A stretch of DNA of 64,000 bases from the NCBI GenBank assembly GCA_016712445.1, contig JADJRB010000004.1, positions 9,615 through 73,614 of the forward strand, written 5' to 3'. The stretch is from Acidobacteriota bacterium (lineage in GTDB: Bacteria; Pseudomonadota; Alphaproteobacteria; Caulobacterales; Hyphomonadaceae). A program made the position numbers and the translations under genes. The notes beneath the pieces were generated by a model, which did not search any database, had not been told where the DNA came from, and saw nothing but the letters and a program-made list of their open reading frames with translations. Positions 34,308 to 41,587 of this stretch are shown in pieces (position 1 is the first letter of the stretch; each line of letters opens with the position of its first letter).

Positions 34308-36185
34308 ATGCAGTATCCCACCGTCACCCTCTTCGATCCCGGTGTGGGCGGCGCGCCGACGACTCTGAACCCGCATGTCGTGCCGAACCTGGACACCTAC
34401 GACCACAGCATCGTCAACGAAGGTGGCTTCGAGTCGCTCGAGGTGTCGTTTAAGGTGTCGACCCGCGCCGCCGCGCGCGCCTATCTGCAGCGCCTGATGT
34501 GCCACGTCGAGGCGACCAGCCCGCGCGGCCGCACGGTCTGGGAGGGCGCGGTGCAGCAGGTCGCGATCGTCAGCCCGCGCGGCCAGAAGACGACGCGCAG
34601 CCTCTCGGAGATGGCCAACCTGATTGTGGTGCGCTACAAAGCCACAAATGGCCAGCAGGCGGCGGCGCCGAGCGTGAGCGACGCCGCCTCGATCGCCCGC
34701 TACGGCACGAAAGCGCGCCTGATTAATTTTTCGACTACCACGGCTGCCGCCGCCGCCAACCGCGCCGCCGTCGTGCTGCGGCAGATCGCGCACCCGCCGA
34801 CTACGCAGACGACCGAGAGCGGCAGCGGCAGCGATGATGGCGGCGCCTGGACGGTCACCCTGACCTGTCGGGGCTGGTGGGATACGCTGGGGCATCTGCT
34901 CACCAGCACCAGCAGTACCGCACCAGTGGCCACGCACACCCAGGCGCTCACCCTGCTCGCGGCCTACAACGCGATCAATCCGTTCTTTGGGCTAAGCGCC
35001 GCAAACGTCGTCGCCACCGGCGTCACGGATACCAGCCTGATCGAGGACGACTCGACCTACCTGGAGGCGATTTGCACCAAGCTGGCCAGCGGCACCAGCG
35101 CGCTCGAGCGGGTTGTGTACGGCTGCTATGAGCAGCGCGAGATCACCATCCGCCCGTGGGCGCAGGCAACGCCAACCACGATCCACTACGTGCAGCGCGA
35201 CGGCGATCCGCATATACGCGATCCGTACGGCTCAGTTGTGCCGATCTGGGATGTGCGCCCCGATCGGATGGTGTCGCTGCCCGACCTGGACGCGGCTGCG
35301 CCGTCGAGCACCGTTCCCATGCAGGGGGTTGGGCGCATGTACATCCGGCGGGTGCGCGTCCAGATCACCCGATCGAGCCAGCGCATCACGCTCGAACCCG
35401 AGGATGCCAACGCGCTCGAGGAGCTGTTGACTCGGCCGGCCGGCGCGGGGGTCAGCGGGGTCAGCGCGCACCAGGCCGCAATCGAGCGGACGGTGCATCG
35501 CCAGGCGCAGACGCGCTTCAGCCGCACCAACGGCACCATCGATCTGGGCGGCGGCTCGATTACGACCGGCGGCGGGTCGATTGATACCGGCGGTGGCTCG
35601 ATTAGCAACCCTGGTGGCGGCGACATCACCTACCCGCCCGGCAGTGGCGCGACCGGCGTCACCGGCAGCGGTACCACGGGCGCCCTGACAAAGTGGAGTA
35701 ATGGCGGCGCGGGCGTGCTGACCAACGCGGTGGCCGGCACCGACTACGTCGCGCCCGGCAGCCTGAGCGAGTCGATCGATGATCGGGTGGCGGCGTTGCT
35801 CGTGGCTGGCTCCGGCATCGGCCTGAGTTACAACGATGCCGGGAACGTCCTCACTATCGCCAATACCGGCGGCACCGTTGGCGGCACCGGCACGGCCGGC
35901 CGCATTCCCCAATGGGCCACAGGCGGGGCTGATCTGCAAGACAGCACGCTGATTAAAACTGGCGCGGGCCTGCTGACGCTCTCGGCTGCGGGGGCGGCAA
36001 CGCTCACGATCGACGCCTCGATCCGCCTGACCGGCAGCGGCGCCAGCAGCGGCGACGCGCTGATCTTCAACGGCACGGCGTTCGCGCCAACGGCACTCAC
36101 ACCGGCCGCGATCGGCGCGATCGATGGCAGCGGCAGGGCGGCTGCATGGGGCCTCGATACTGGGGGCCGGCCGGGGGAGCGCTGA
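34308..36185 (+). CDS. Tail-tip/fibre protein, N-terminal part, frame lost at 36.15 kb
   Basis: 625 aa as read. Residues 1-380 are a tail-associated baseplate-like domain (VTLFDPGVGGAPTTLNP...GRTVWEGAVQQVAIVSPRG, TYLEAICTKLASG, ITIRPWAQ). From ~400 come GGGS repeats and fibre modules (TGALTKWSNGGAGVLTNAVAGTDYVAPG). The reading frame then runs into a garbled stretch. The continuation in another frame is at 36211-36771; joined, the span is one base over a multiple of three, so the true protein is probably about 820 aa. Confidence 0.75.
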   Translation: MQYPTVTLFDPGVGGAPTTLNPHVVPNLDTYDHSIVNEGGFESLEVSFKVSTRAAARAYLQRLMCHVEATSPRGRTVWEGAVQQVAIVSPRGQKTTRSLSEMANLIVVRYKATNGQQAAAPSVSDAASIARYGTKARLINFSTTTAAAAANRAAVVLRQIAHPPTTQTTESGSGSDDGGAWTVTLTCRGWWDTLGHLLTSTSSTAPVATHTQALTLLAAYNAINPFFGLSAANVVATGVTDTSLIEDDSTYLEAICTKLASGTSALERVVYGCYEQREITIRPWAQATPTTIHYVQRDGDPHIRDPYGSVVPIWDVRPDRMVSLPDLDAAAPSSTVPMQGVGRMYIRRVRVQITRSSQRITLEPEDANALEELLTRPAGAGVSGVSAHQAAIERTVHRQAQTRFSRTNGTIDLGGGSITTGGGSIDTGGGSISNPGGGDITYPPGSGATGVTGSGTTGALTKWSNGGAGVLTNAVAGTDYVAPGSLSESIDDRVAALLVAGSGIGLSYNDAGNVLTIANTGGTVGGTGTAGRIPQWATGGADLQDSTLIKTGAGLLTLSAAGAATLTIDASIRLTGSGASSGDALIFNGTAFAPTALTPAAIGAIDGSGRAAAWGLDTGGRPGER

Positions 36186-36251
36186 TCTTCAACGGAGGCG
36201 TTGCGCCAAGGCACTCACACCGGCCGCGATCGGCGCGATCGATGGCAGCGG
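36058..36251 (+). repeat. Imperfect ~120-bp tandem repeat at the frame break
   Basis: The block starting GCTGATCTTCAACGG at about 36059 recurs near 36181 with several small deletions. Between the copies is an odd G-rich filler. It may be a real repeated fibre module or, more likely, a mis-assembled duplication that produced the frameshift. Confidence 0.65.
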
Positions 36252-36771
36252 CACGGCCGGGCGGCTCGCGCAGTGGTCGGACGCTGACACGCTCGCGGCC
36301 TCGACGCTGATCAAAAGTGGGGCGGGCGTACTCACGCTCAGCGCCGCCGGCGCCTACACGCTGACGATCCCGGCGACCGGCACCGCCGCGCTCGGCAGCG
36401 GCACAGCCAATCAGATTGCCTACTGGACTGACGCCTTCACCTTGGCGTCGGATACTGATTTGCGATTCGATGGGACACGCGCATCTTTGGGCACCGCACT
36501 GTCAGCGGTGTCGCGGCTGATTGTGCGCGGGACCGGCACCGGCAGCGGGACGTACGCTATCTATGCCGAGAATAGCGGCGGGACAGTCGCCGGCTACATG
36601 CGAGATGATGGCACGGTCTACGGCCGGACGCTGATCGCCACGGATGGCGAGTTCTCATCGGCGGCTGGCAACCATTGGAATTTTGGGACATACATCGCTG
36701 GGGCGCCAACCGCCACGGGCTATATCCAGATCATCATTGATGGCGTCAGTCGTAAACTACTGGCGGCATAG
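36211..36771 (+). CDS. Tail fibre C-terminal part, out of frame with 34308 gene
   Basis: It opens without SD in mid-module (ALTPAAIGAIDGSGTAGRLAQW, cut here for length) and repeats the module seen at the end of the upstream ORF. It continues with LIKSGAGVLTLSAAG and a C-terminal domain ending IDGVSRKLLAA, typical of phage fibre tips. It is almost certainly the C-terminus of the 34308 protein. Confidence 0.7.
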   Translation, partial: ALTPAAIGAIDGSGTAGRLAQWSDADTLAASTLIKSGAGVLTLSAAGAYTLTIPATGTAALGSGTANQIAYWTDAFTLASDTDLRFDGTRASLGTALSAVSRLIVRGTGTGSGTYAIYAENSGGTVAGYMRDDGTVYGRTLIATDGEFSSAAGNHWNFGTYIAGAPTATGYIQIIIDGVSRKLLAA

Positions 36772-36788
36772 CACACGCAGGAGGTCTG

Positions 36789-37052
36789 ATGTCCTTTGAT
36801 ACTGCCCGTGCGCGCATCACTGCGGTGGAGCGAGCCGCGAGCGTTTTGGGGACGCTGCGCACAATCTACGCTCATAGCCAGCAGTTGCAGGCGATACTGC
36901 AGCTCTATCAGGCCGGCACCGATCCAACGCTGAATGCGACATTCAACGCGCTGTTTACGGTCACGGATCGCCAGGAGCTGGCGACGATGATCGGCCAGTT
37001 ACAGGCCCTCGCGGCCGATTGGGAGACGAATCACGCCAGCGTACTGGCATAG
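36789..37052 (+). CDS. Small helical protein, 87 aa
   Basis: AGGAGG lies 5-6 nt before the ATG. It is helical throughout (ARITAVERAASVLGTLRTIYAHSQQLQAIL in sections), with no motif. It lies between fibre and hydrolase genes. The function is unknown. Confidence 0.6.
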   Translation: MSFDTARARITAVERAASVLGTLRTIYAHSQQLQAILQLYQAGTDPTLNATFNALFTVTDRQELATMIGQLQALAADWETNHASVLA

Positions 37053-37059
37053 GAGCAGC

Positions 37060-37263
37060 ATGCACACAATCCTCACAGCCCGCCACGCAGAGCTCGTGGC
37101 GGCACGCGAGCAGAACAGCCGGCACATCCTCGAGCTGCGCGGGCTGCTCGCCCAGGCTGAGCAAGCCGATTATGGCTACAGCGTCGCACTCGGCGAGATC
37201 GAGCGCCTGCTCGCCCAGCTCGACGTAGCGCAGCCCGCCCCGACGGATACCCCCGATGCCTGA
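37060..37263 (+). CDS. Coiled-coil protein, 67 aa
   Basis: It is separated by 7 nt from the previous gene, with AGGAG as SD. One long helix (RHAELVAAREQNSRHILELRGLLAQAEQ in sections) and a Pro-rich tail overlap the next gene by 8 nt. It is possibly a lysis accessory; unproven. Confidence 0.55.
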   Translation: MHTILTARHAELVAAREQNSRHILELRGLLAQAEQADYGYSVALGEIERLLAQLDVAQPAPTDTPDA

Positions 37264-37837
37264 CATCGCCATCATCGCGCCCGCAACCGGCACGGCCGCC
37301 CAGGCCCGACGATACATCCTGCGCGCCAAACACGGCGCCTACACGGCGGACGATATCGACCAGATCGTCCAGGGCTATTGGACGCAGTGCCTGCCGCTGG
37401 GGATTGATCCGGTCATGGTGGTCGCGCAGACCATCCATGAGACTGGCAACTTCACGTCGTGGTGGGCGCAGCGGCCGCGTCGCAACCCGGCTGGGATCGG
37501 CGTGACCGGGCGCCGGCGCCTGATCATCCGCCCGCGTGCGGGCACATGGGCCCAGCGTCTGGGCGTGTGGGTCGAGGGTGTCAGCTTCCCCACCTGGCAC
37601 GACCACGCAATCCCGGCGCACCTGGGCCGGCTGCTGGCCTACGCGCTCCCCGAGGGGCAGGGCACCCCCGCGCAGCAGGCGCAGATCGTGCGCGCGCTGG
37701 CGGTGCGCGATCTGCCGGCACACATCAGAGGCGTCGCCGCAGCAGGCTGGCATGGGTTGAACGGGCGCTGGGCCGTGCCCGGCACCGACTACAGCGCCCG
37801 CATCGCGCGGATCGCAGCGGCGATCCGCCAGAGCTGA
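37256..37837 (+). CDS. Glucosaminidase/lysozyme-like peptidoglycan hydrolase, 193 aa
   Basis: Residues ~15-160 match the mannosyl-glycoprotein endo-beta-N-acetylglucosaminidase-type fold. The catalytic Glu region reads AQTIHETGNFTSWWAQ (~62-77), followed by NPAGIGVTG (~82-90), the usual NxAGIG phrase of these enzymes. It has no signal peptide. As the second hydrolase, far from the amidase, it may be a virion-associated enzyme for DNA entry or a lysis partner. Confidence 0.75.
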   Translation: MPDIAIIAPATGTAAQARRYILRAKHGAYTADDIDQIVQGYWTQCLPLGIDPVMVVAQTIHETGNFTSWWAQRPRRNPAGIGVTGRRRLIIRPRAGTWAQRLGVWVEGVSFPTWHDHAIPAHLGRLLAYALPEGQGTPAQQAQIVRALAVRDLPAHIRGVAAAGWHGLNGRWAVPGTDYSARIARIAAAIRQS

Positions 37838-37849
37838 GAGGAGATCGGG

Positions 37850-38362
37850 ATGAGTCTGCCGAATGGCCTAACCCGCTACACCGGCGCGAACGCCTTCACC
37901 ACCGAAGACGCGGCCGGCAATGTGTTCGCGGTCTTCCAAGGCCCGCTTGACTCGGGCGTCTGCGTGATGCGCCGGCCCGATGGCACCATGACGCAGATCG
38001 CACTGCCGCCGATCGTGGGCCGGCCGTCGCTCGAGGTCAACCCGCTCGCTGGGCTATGGGTCGTGGGGAATCGCGAGGCGGGGCCGCGTGAGTTTCCGCC
38101 GCGCTACCGCATCGCCGAGTATGTCCCGTTCGCGCTCGGCGCGCCGGGCAGTGGTGGGGCCGTGGCGCCCGAGCAGGCGGCCGCGCTCGCGCCGATCACC
38201 GGCGAGACGTGGCCGAATGGCGGCCAGCCCTACGCCGGCGATGTCGTGAGCGATGGCAAGCTCGCGCTGCGGCTGAGCAAAATCGTCCGCGTGCTGCTGG
38301 AGCTGCGCGCGTCCGTGGTACAGCTCCAGCGGCTGGCGCGGCAGCGGGGCGAGCTGCGGTAG
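37850..38362 (+). CDS. Hypothetical protein, 170 aa, end of late operon
   Basis: GAGAGGAG is the SD. The N-terminal 85 residues are beta-rich (MSLPNGLTRYTGANAFTTEDAAGNVFAVFQG in sections). The C-terminus is a basic helix (SKIVRVLLELRASVVQLQRLARQRGELR in sections). It is the last gene before the double terminator, probably virion-associated. Confidence 0.55.
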   Translation: MSLPNGLTRYTGANAFTTEDAAGNVFAVFQGPLDSGVCVMRRPDGTMTQIALPPIVGRPSLEVNPLAGLWVVGNREAGPREFPPRYRIAEYVPFALGAPGSGGAVAPEQAAALAPITGETWPNGGQPYAGDVVSDGKLALRLSKIVRVLLELRASVVQLQRLARQRGELR

Positions 38363-38390
38363 CAAGGCGACACGCAGACACCCAAGCCCG

Positions 38391-38423
38391 AAGGCCTCGA
38401 TCGACGTGCATGATCGAGGCCTT
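38391..38423. terminator. Bidirectional terminator 1
   Basis: A 12-bp perfect stem (AAGGCCTCGATC / GATCGAGGCCTT) with a 9-nt loop lies between convergent operons, with A and T flanks on opposite sides. Confidence 0.75.
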
Positions 38424-38455
38424 TGCGCATGCTGCGTTGCGCACGACCAACGAAG

Positions 38456-38490
38456 AACGCCCCCGATCTGGTACGCAGATCGGGGGCGTT
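38456..38490. terminator. Bidirectional terminator 2
   Basis: A 14-bp perfect stem (AACGCCCCCGATCT and complement) with a 7-nt loop. With the preceding hairpin it insulates the late operon from the leftward operon. Confidence 0.75.
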
Positions 38491-38551
38491 TGGGAGAGGG
38501 AGTCCGGCGCGGCGCGAGGCCATGCGGCGCGGCGCCTGGGGATGCGCGGAT

Positions 38552-38743
38552 TCAATCGGGCTGGCCCGATTGGCGGAGCGCCTGCGCCACTAGCGCGGCA
38601 ATCCGTGGCTCATCAATTGGCGAATCGTGCGGCGGGAGCGGAACGCCGCCGGCGGCAGCGCTGATTGCCTGCGCAATCGCAGCGCGCAGCGCCGCCTCAA
38701 GCGCCTGCAGCTGCTCAAGCGAGATATCCACACGGACGTACAT
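38552..38743 (-). CDS. Small helical protein, 63 aa
   Basis: The ATG has GCAGGAGG 6 nt upstream. A first strand VRVDISLEQLQALEAALRAAI suggests a ribbon-helix-helix or oligomerisation fold. The last gene of the leftward operon, it follows the ParR-like gene and may assist partition. This is inference. Confidence 0.55.
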   Translation of the reverse strand: MYVRVDISLEQLQALEAALRAAIAQAISAAAGGVPLPPHDSPIDEPRIAALVAQALRQSGQPD

Positions 38744-38769
38744 CACCACCTCCTGCTCGGATCATGGCG

Positions 38770-39084
38770 TCATCCTGCATCCGCATCCGCATCAAGCATA
38801 GCGAGCCATGCGCTCGCGGCTTGGCTGGCAGCGTCAGGTGGCGCGGGAGGCGGTATCGCCGCCTGGGGCGATACCGCCGGGTCGCTTGGCGTCCACAGCA
38901 GCGCGATGTACGACTGCCCCTGGCTCGCAAGATAGCGCGCCCGCAGGATGTCGTAGATGTGCTGCTGCACCGATGTATTGCGGGCGGACGCCTCTGCCCG
39001 CAATACATCCAACACCGGGTCGCCCTCCCGGAACGGCCCATTGATCTCAATGCGCGCGATGGGCGCGCCAGCCTTGCGCGGCAT
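38770..39084 (-). CDS. ParR-like ribbon-helix-helix protein, 104 aa
   Basis: ATG lies 3 nt after the ParM-like stop. Residues ~8-55 (ARIEINGPFREGDPVLDVLRAEASARNTSVQQHIYDILRARYL in sections) show the strand-helix-helix of RHH DNA binders, followed by a Pro/Ala tail. In type II partition the RHH adaptor follows the actin gene, binds repeats near its promoter and caps the filament. Genetic order and fold pattern agree here. Confidence 0.65.
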   Translation of the reverse strand: MPRKAGAPIARIEINGPFREGDPVLDVLRAEASARNTSVQQHIYDILRARYLASQGQSYIALLWTPSDPAVSPQAAIPPPAPPDAASQAASAWLAMLDADADAG

Positions 39085-39087
39085 GGT

Positions 39088-40137
39088 CTAGCCTCGCAGC
39101 TTCTGCCATGCGGCCTCCGGCACCTGCATGCCCACGCCCAGGTAGCCCTGTGCATTGGCGAGTTCAGGGTGGCGCGGCGATTCAATATGCGGGATGATCG
39201 CCTTCAGGTGCGGCGCGATATAGTGCGCGCCGCCGCCCACCAGCAGCACGCGCGCGGCGTCACTGGCGACCTTGCCCGACTCGCCGCTACTCCACGTCGC
39301 AGCGACATAGCTGGCGATCTCCTCGCCAACCGCCGCGATAGCCGATTGCGCCTCAGCCTGCACATCCACACGCTTGCCGTCCACAAACAGCGGCGGTAAC
39401 GGCTGCCCGCTGGCCAGCGCGCGGAACACGCCGCGCAGCTCGACGCGCCGCAGCTCGCGACCGTAGCGCTGCTGGAACTGCGCGCACAGCAGATCGCCAG
39501 CCTTCTCAATCCCGATCGGCGCGGCCTTGCAGCGCTCGGGCTGTGGCCGCATGCCCTGCGTCCAGAACAGATCGGTCGTCCTCCCGCCCACATCCACCAC
39601 CGCCTGAGGCACATCGTCGCCCGTGCCCTCCCTAGCCAAGGCGCCCGCGCCCTCCATCAGCACCATGACTCCCTCGACCACCAGCCGGCGCGGCTTCCCA
39701 TTCAGTTTGAAGCAGTGCTCGCCGACAAGCGCCTGCTGCACCTGCTTCGCCGCCGCTTTACTCCAGACACTGACCGGGAGACCGGTCACGATACGCAGCG
39801 CCGGATCGCCTTTGAAGGCGGCGCCCGCCAGGGTGCAGAGCAGGCGCAGCGTGTGCCCGCTCCAATAGCGCGAGACATCGCCCCGCGCCGACGTGGCATC
39901 ACGACTCTGTTCGATCGCGAGCGTGCCGACGAACGTCGAGCGCCCGCCCAGCTCAAGGACGAACTCATCCGCCTCCAGTTTCTCCCCCCCCGCGCCGCCG
40001 CGAATACGCAGCAGCTCGGCAAGATTGCCCGACCCGATGTAGCTCGGGAGCGTCAGGGCCGCCCCTTGCTTGTTTGGCGTAAACGTCAACGACGCCTCAC
40101 TGTTGCCGGCGTCCAAGCCCACGATAGTGCCCATCAT
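39088..40137 (-). CDS. ParM/StbA-type actin-like ATPase (PRTRC protein D-like)
   Basis: 349 aa with the actin-fold nucleotide motifs: phosphate-1 GLDAGNSEASLTF (~8), phosphate-2 VVDVGGRTTDLFW (~183) and the adenosine motif ARVLLVGGGAHYI (~292). It polymerises into DNA-segregating filaments in plasmids. Within PRTRC systems an actin-like protein of this class is designated D. It has its own promoter with palindromic operators (40155-40217). A second ATG lies one codon downstream. Confidence 0.85.
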   Translation of the reverse strand: MMGTIVGLDAGNSEASLTFTPNKQGAALTLPSYIGSGNLAELLRIRGGAGGEKLEADEFVLELGGRSTFVGTLAIEQSRDATSARGDVSRYWSGHTLRLLCTLAGAAFKGDPALRIVTGLPVSVWSKAAAKQVQQALVGEHCFKLNGKPRRLVVEGVMVLMEGAGALAREGTGDDVPQAVVDVGGRTTDLFWTQGMRPQPERCKAAPIGIEKAGDLLCAQFQQRYGRELRRVELRGVFRALASGQPLPPLFVDGKRVDVQAEAQSAIAAVGEEIASYVAATWSSGESGKVASDAARVLLVGGGAHYIAPHLKAIIPHIESPRHPELANAQGYLGVGMQVPEAAWQKLRG

Positions 40138-40154
40138 GTCTCCCCCTTGTTATT

Positions 40155-40217
40155 ATGCCGATAACTGCCGGTAGTCTACCATGGTAGTAGATCATTGTCA
40201 ACGGCAGTTACCGGCAT
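40155..40217 (-). promoter_or_regulatory. parM promoter with nested palindromes, candidate centromere/operator
   Basis: On the minus strand TTGACA (40196-40201), a 17-nt spacer and TAGACT (40173-40178) form a promoter. ATGCCGATAACTGCCG (40155-40170) and CGGCAGTTACCGGCAT (40202-40217) are an inverted pair with one mismatch flanking it. CTACCATGGTAG (40176-40187) is a perfect palindrome in the middle. This is the expected architecture of an autoregulated ParR-binding parC site. Confidence 0.75.
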
Positions 40218-40284
40218 ATTCAGCAAGTCATCCCGGATCGCGCCATGGGCACTATCGTGCCGATCCGCCAGGCCGATCGGCCGC

Positions 40285-40587
40285 TCATCGCCCCACCGCC
40301 GCTGCTGCGCGCGCGAAGGCAGCCTGTGCATCCGCCGCCGAGACACACGACCAGCCGGCCGCATAGCCGTTCGGTACGCTGATCACCACGCGGTTGCTCG
40401 TGCGCAGCCGCTCAACCTGGCCACGCACGACGTAGCGTGCGGTGGCCTCGGTGCAGTCCGGCGCCGGCGCTGGCGCCGTGCCCGCGAGCAGGATAAGCGC
40501 GAGCAGGGCGGTGGTGGGGCGCACCAGGCGCAGGCCCAATGCGCGCACGGCGCCGGCGATAAGCGTACGGGCAAAGCATGCACTCAC
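40285..40587 (-). CDS. Exported or membrane-anchored small protein, 100 aa, GTG start
   Basis: GTG 40587 lies after GGAGG and overlaps the previous TGA (GTGA). A hydrophobic segment PTTALLALILLAGTAPAPA (~26-45) is a signal or anchor. The rest has a Cys pair (PDCTEATARY...GWSCVSAADAQ) that could form a disulphide. The C-terminal phrase resembles the end of the 40805 protein (YAVAWSCESQADADSKA), so the two are probably related surface domains. Confidence 0.6.
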   Translation of the reverse strand: MSACFARTLIAGAVRALGLRLVRPTTALLALILLAGTAPAPAPDCTEATARYVVRGQVERLRTSNRVVISVPNGYAAGWSCVSAADAQAAFARAAAAVGR

Positions 40588-40808
40588 TCCGACCTCCGAT
40601 AGCGGCGTTGCGCCATCTCCGATGTGCGACGGGTAAAGCGCCGTTCGCGGCAACGCTCCTGCTGATCCAGTAGCACGAGTGCCAGACGCTGCTCGTACGA
40701 TCCGCACACGATGACCAGCGGGCCAATGTGCGCACAGAAACACGGCTGCGTGCGTAGGCGCAGATGCCAGGATGAAATACAGACAGCGCTCCAGTATGTG
40801 GTACTCAT
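40584..40808 (-). CDS. Hypothetical protein, 74 aa
   Basis: The ATGA overlap with the upstream gene gives the start. It has several Cys/His (AVCISSW, PCFCAHIG) and a basic C-terminus. The family is unknown. It sits between two surface-protein genes. Confidence 0.5.
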   Translation of the reverse strand: MSTTYWSAVCISSWHLRLRTQPCFCAHIGPLVIVCGSYEQRLALVLLDQQERCRERRFTRRTSEMAQRRYRRSE

Positions 40809-41587
40809 GGCCTCCCTCTCACTCTCATAATGTCCTGAAAGCTCGCTTCCGCCTTACTATCGGCATCCGCCTGACTCTCACACGACCAGGCGACCGCGTA
40901 GCCAACGAGCGGCTCATTGCCACGCGGATCGCGCCGCGATCGGAAGCTCGCGTTCTGCTCGGTGCAGGGCGCGGGCGCAACCACGACCTCCCGCACAATG
41001 ACGATGGGGGTCTGGGTGGCCGGCGCCGGCGTGGCGGTGGGCGGCGGCGCCAGATCGACCAGGCCCGCCGTCGCCGGCGTGCTGATGGCCGCCAGCGGCA
41101 CCCAGACCGGCGCGCCGCCGCCCACGCGGATCTGCCGCCAGTCCGGCAGGCCCGCGTGCCAGGCCACCACCTGGCAGTCCGTGCCGCGCTCGATTGCCAG
41201 CGGGGCCGGAGCGCCCGCCGGCGCGTAAAACGCCGGCGTCGTCTGCGTGATTACGCAGCTGCGCGGTGTGGCGGTGGCTGCTGGCGCCGCCGCCGCCGCA
41301 GCGGGCTGCGCAGTTGGGAGTACCGTGGGCTGGGCGGCAGCTGGGGCCGCGCCCGGCCGCGTGAGTGCGACCAGGCCGATCAGCACCGCCAGGCCGATAA
41401 ACGCCAGGGCAGCGATCTGCGCCCTACGGATCTGGGCACTCCGCACAACCGGCCCCGCCGAGATCTGCGCGCCGGCCGGGTCTGGCGGCGGATCGGGCGG
41501 CAGCATATCGGCCAGCGACCGACCGACATCGATCCGGCCGCTGGCGTCGCGCGCGTCCTGGCCGAAAATCAGCGATTTACCGCTCAT
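40805..41587 (-). CDS. Single-pass membrane protein with SH3-like external domain, 260 aa
   Basis: The start (MSGKSLIFG) overlaps the upstream gene by 11 nt; longer ORF extension to 41932 is Arg-rich shadow. Residues 1-75 are cytoplasmic. A transmembrane helix at ~76-100 (AQIAALAFIGLAVLIGLVAL) is followed by an Ala/Thr/Pro spacer. Residues ~128-185 form an SH3-like fold (AFYAPAG...IERGTDCQVVAW...DWRQIRVGGGAPVWVPLAAI). After another TPxPAT spacer comes a Cys-paired C-terminal domain related to 40285. It is a candidate lysogen surface modification. Confidence 0.7.
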   Translation of the reverse strand: MSGKSLIFGQDARDASGRIDVGRSLADMLPPDPPPDPAGAQISAGPVVRSAQIRRAQIAALAFIGLAVLIGLVALTRPGAAPAAAQPTVLPTAQPAAAAAAPAATATPRSCVITQTTPAFYAPAGAPAPLAIERGTDCQVVAWHAGLPDWRQIRVGGGAPVWVPLAAISTPATAGLVDLAPPPTATPAPATQTPIVIVREVVVAPAPCTEQNASFRSRRDPRGNEPLVGYAVAWSCESQADADSKAEASFQDIMRVRGRP

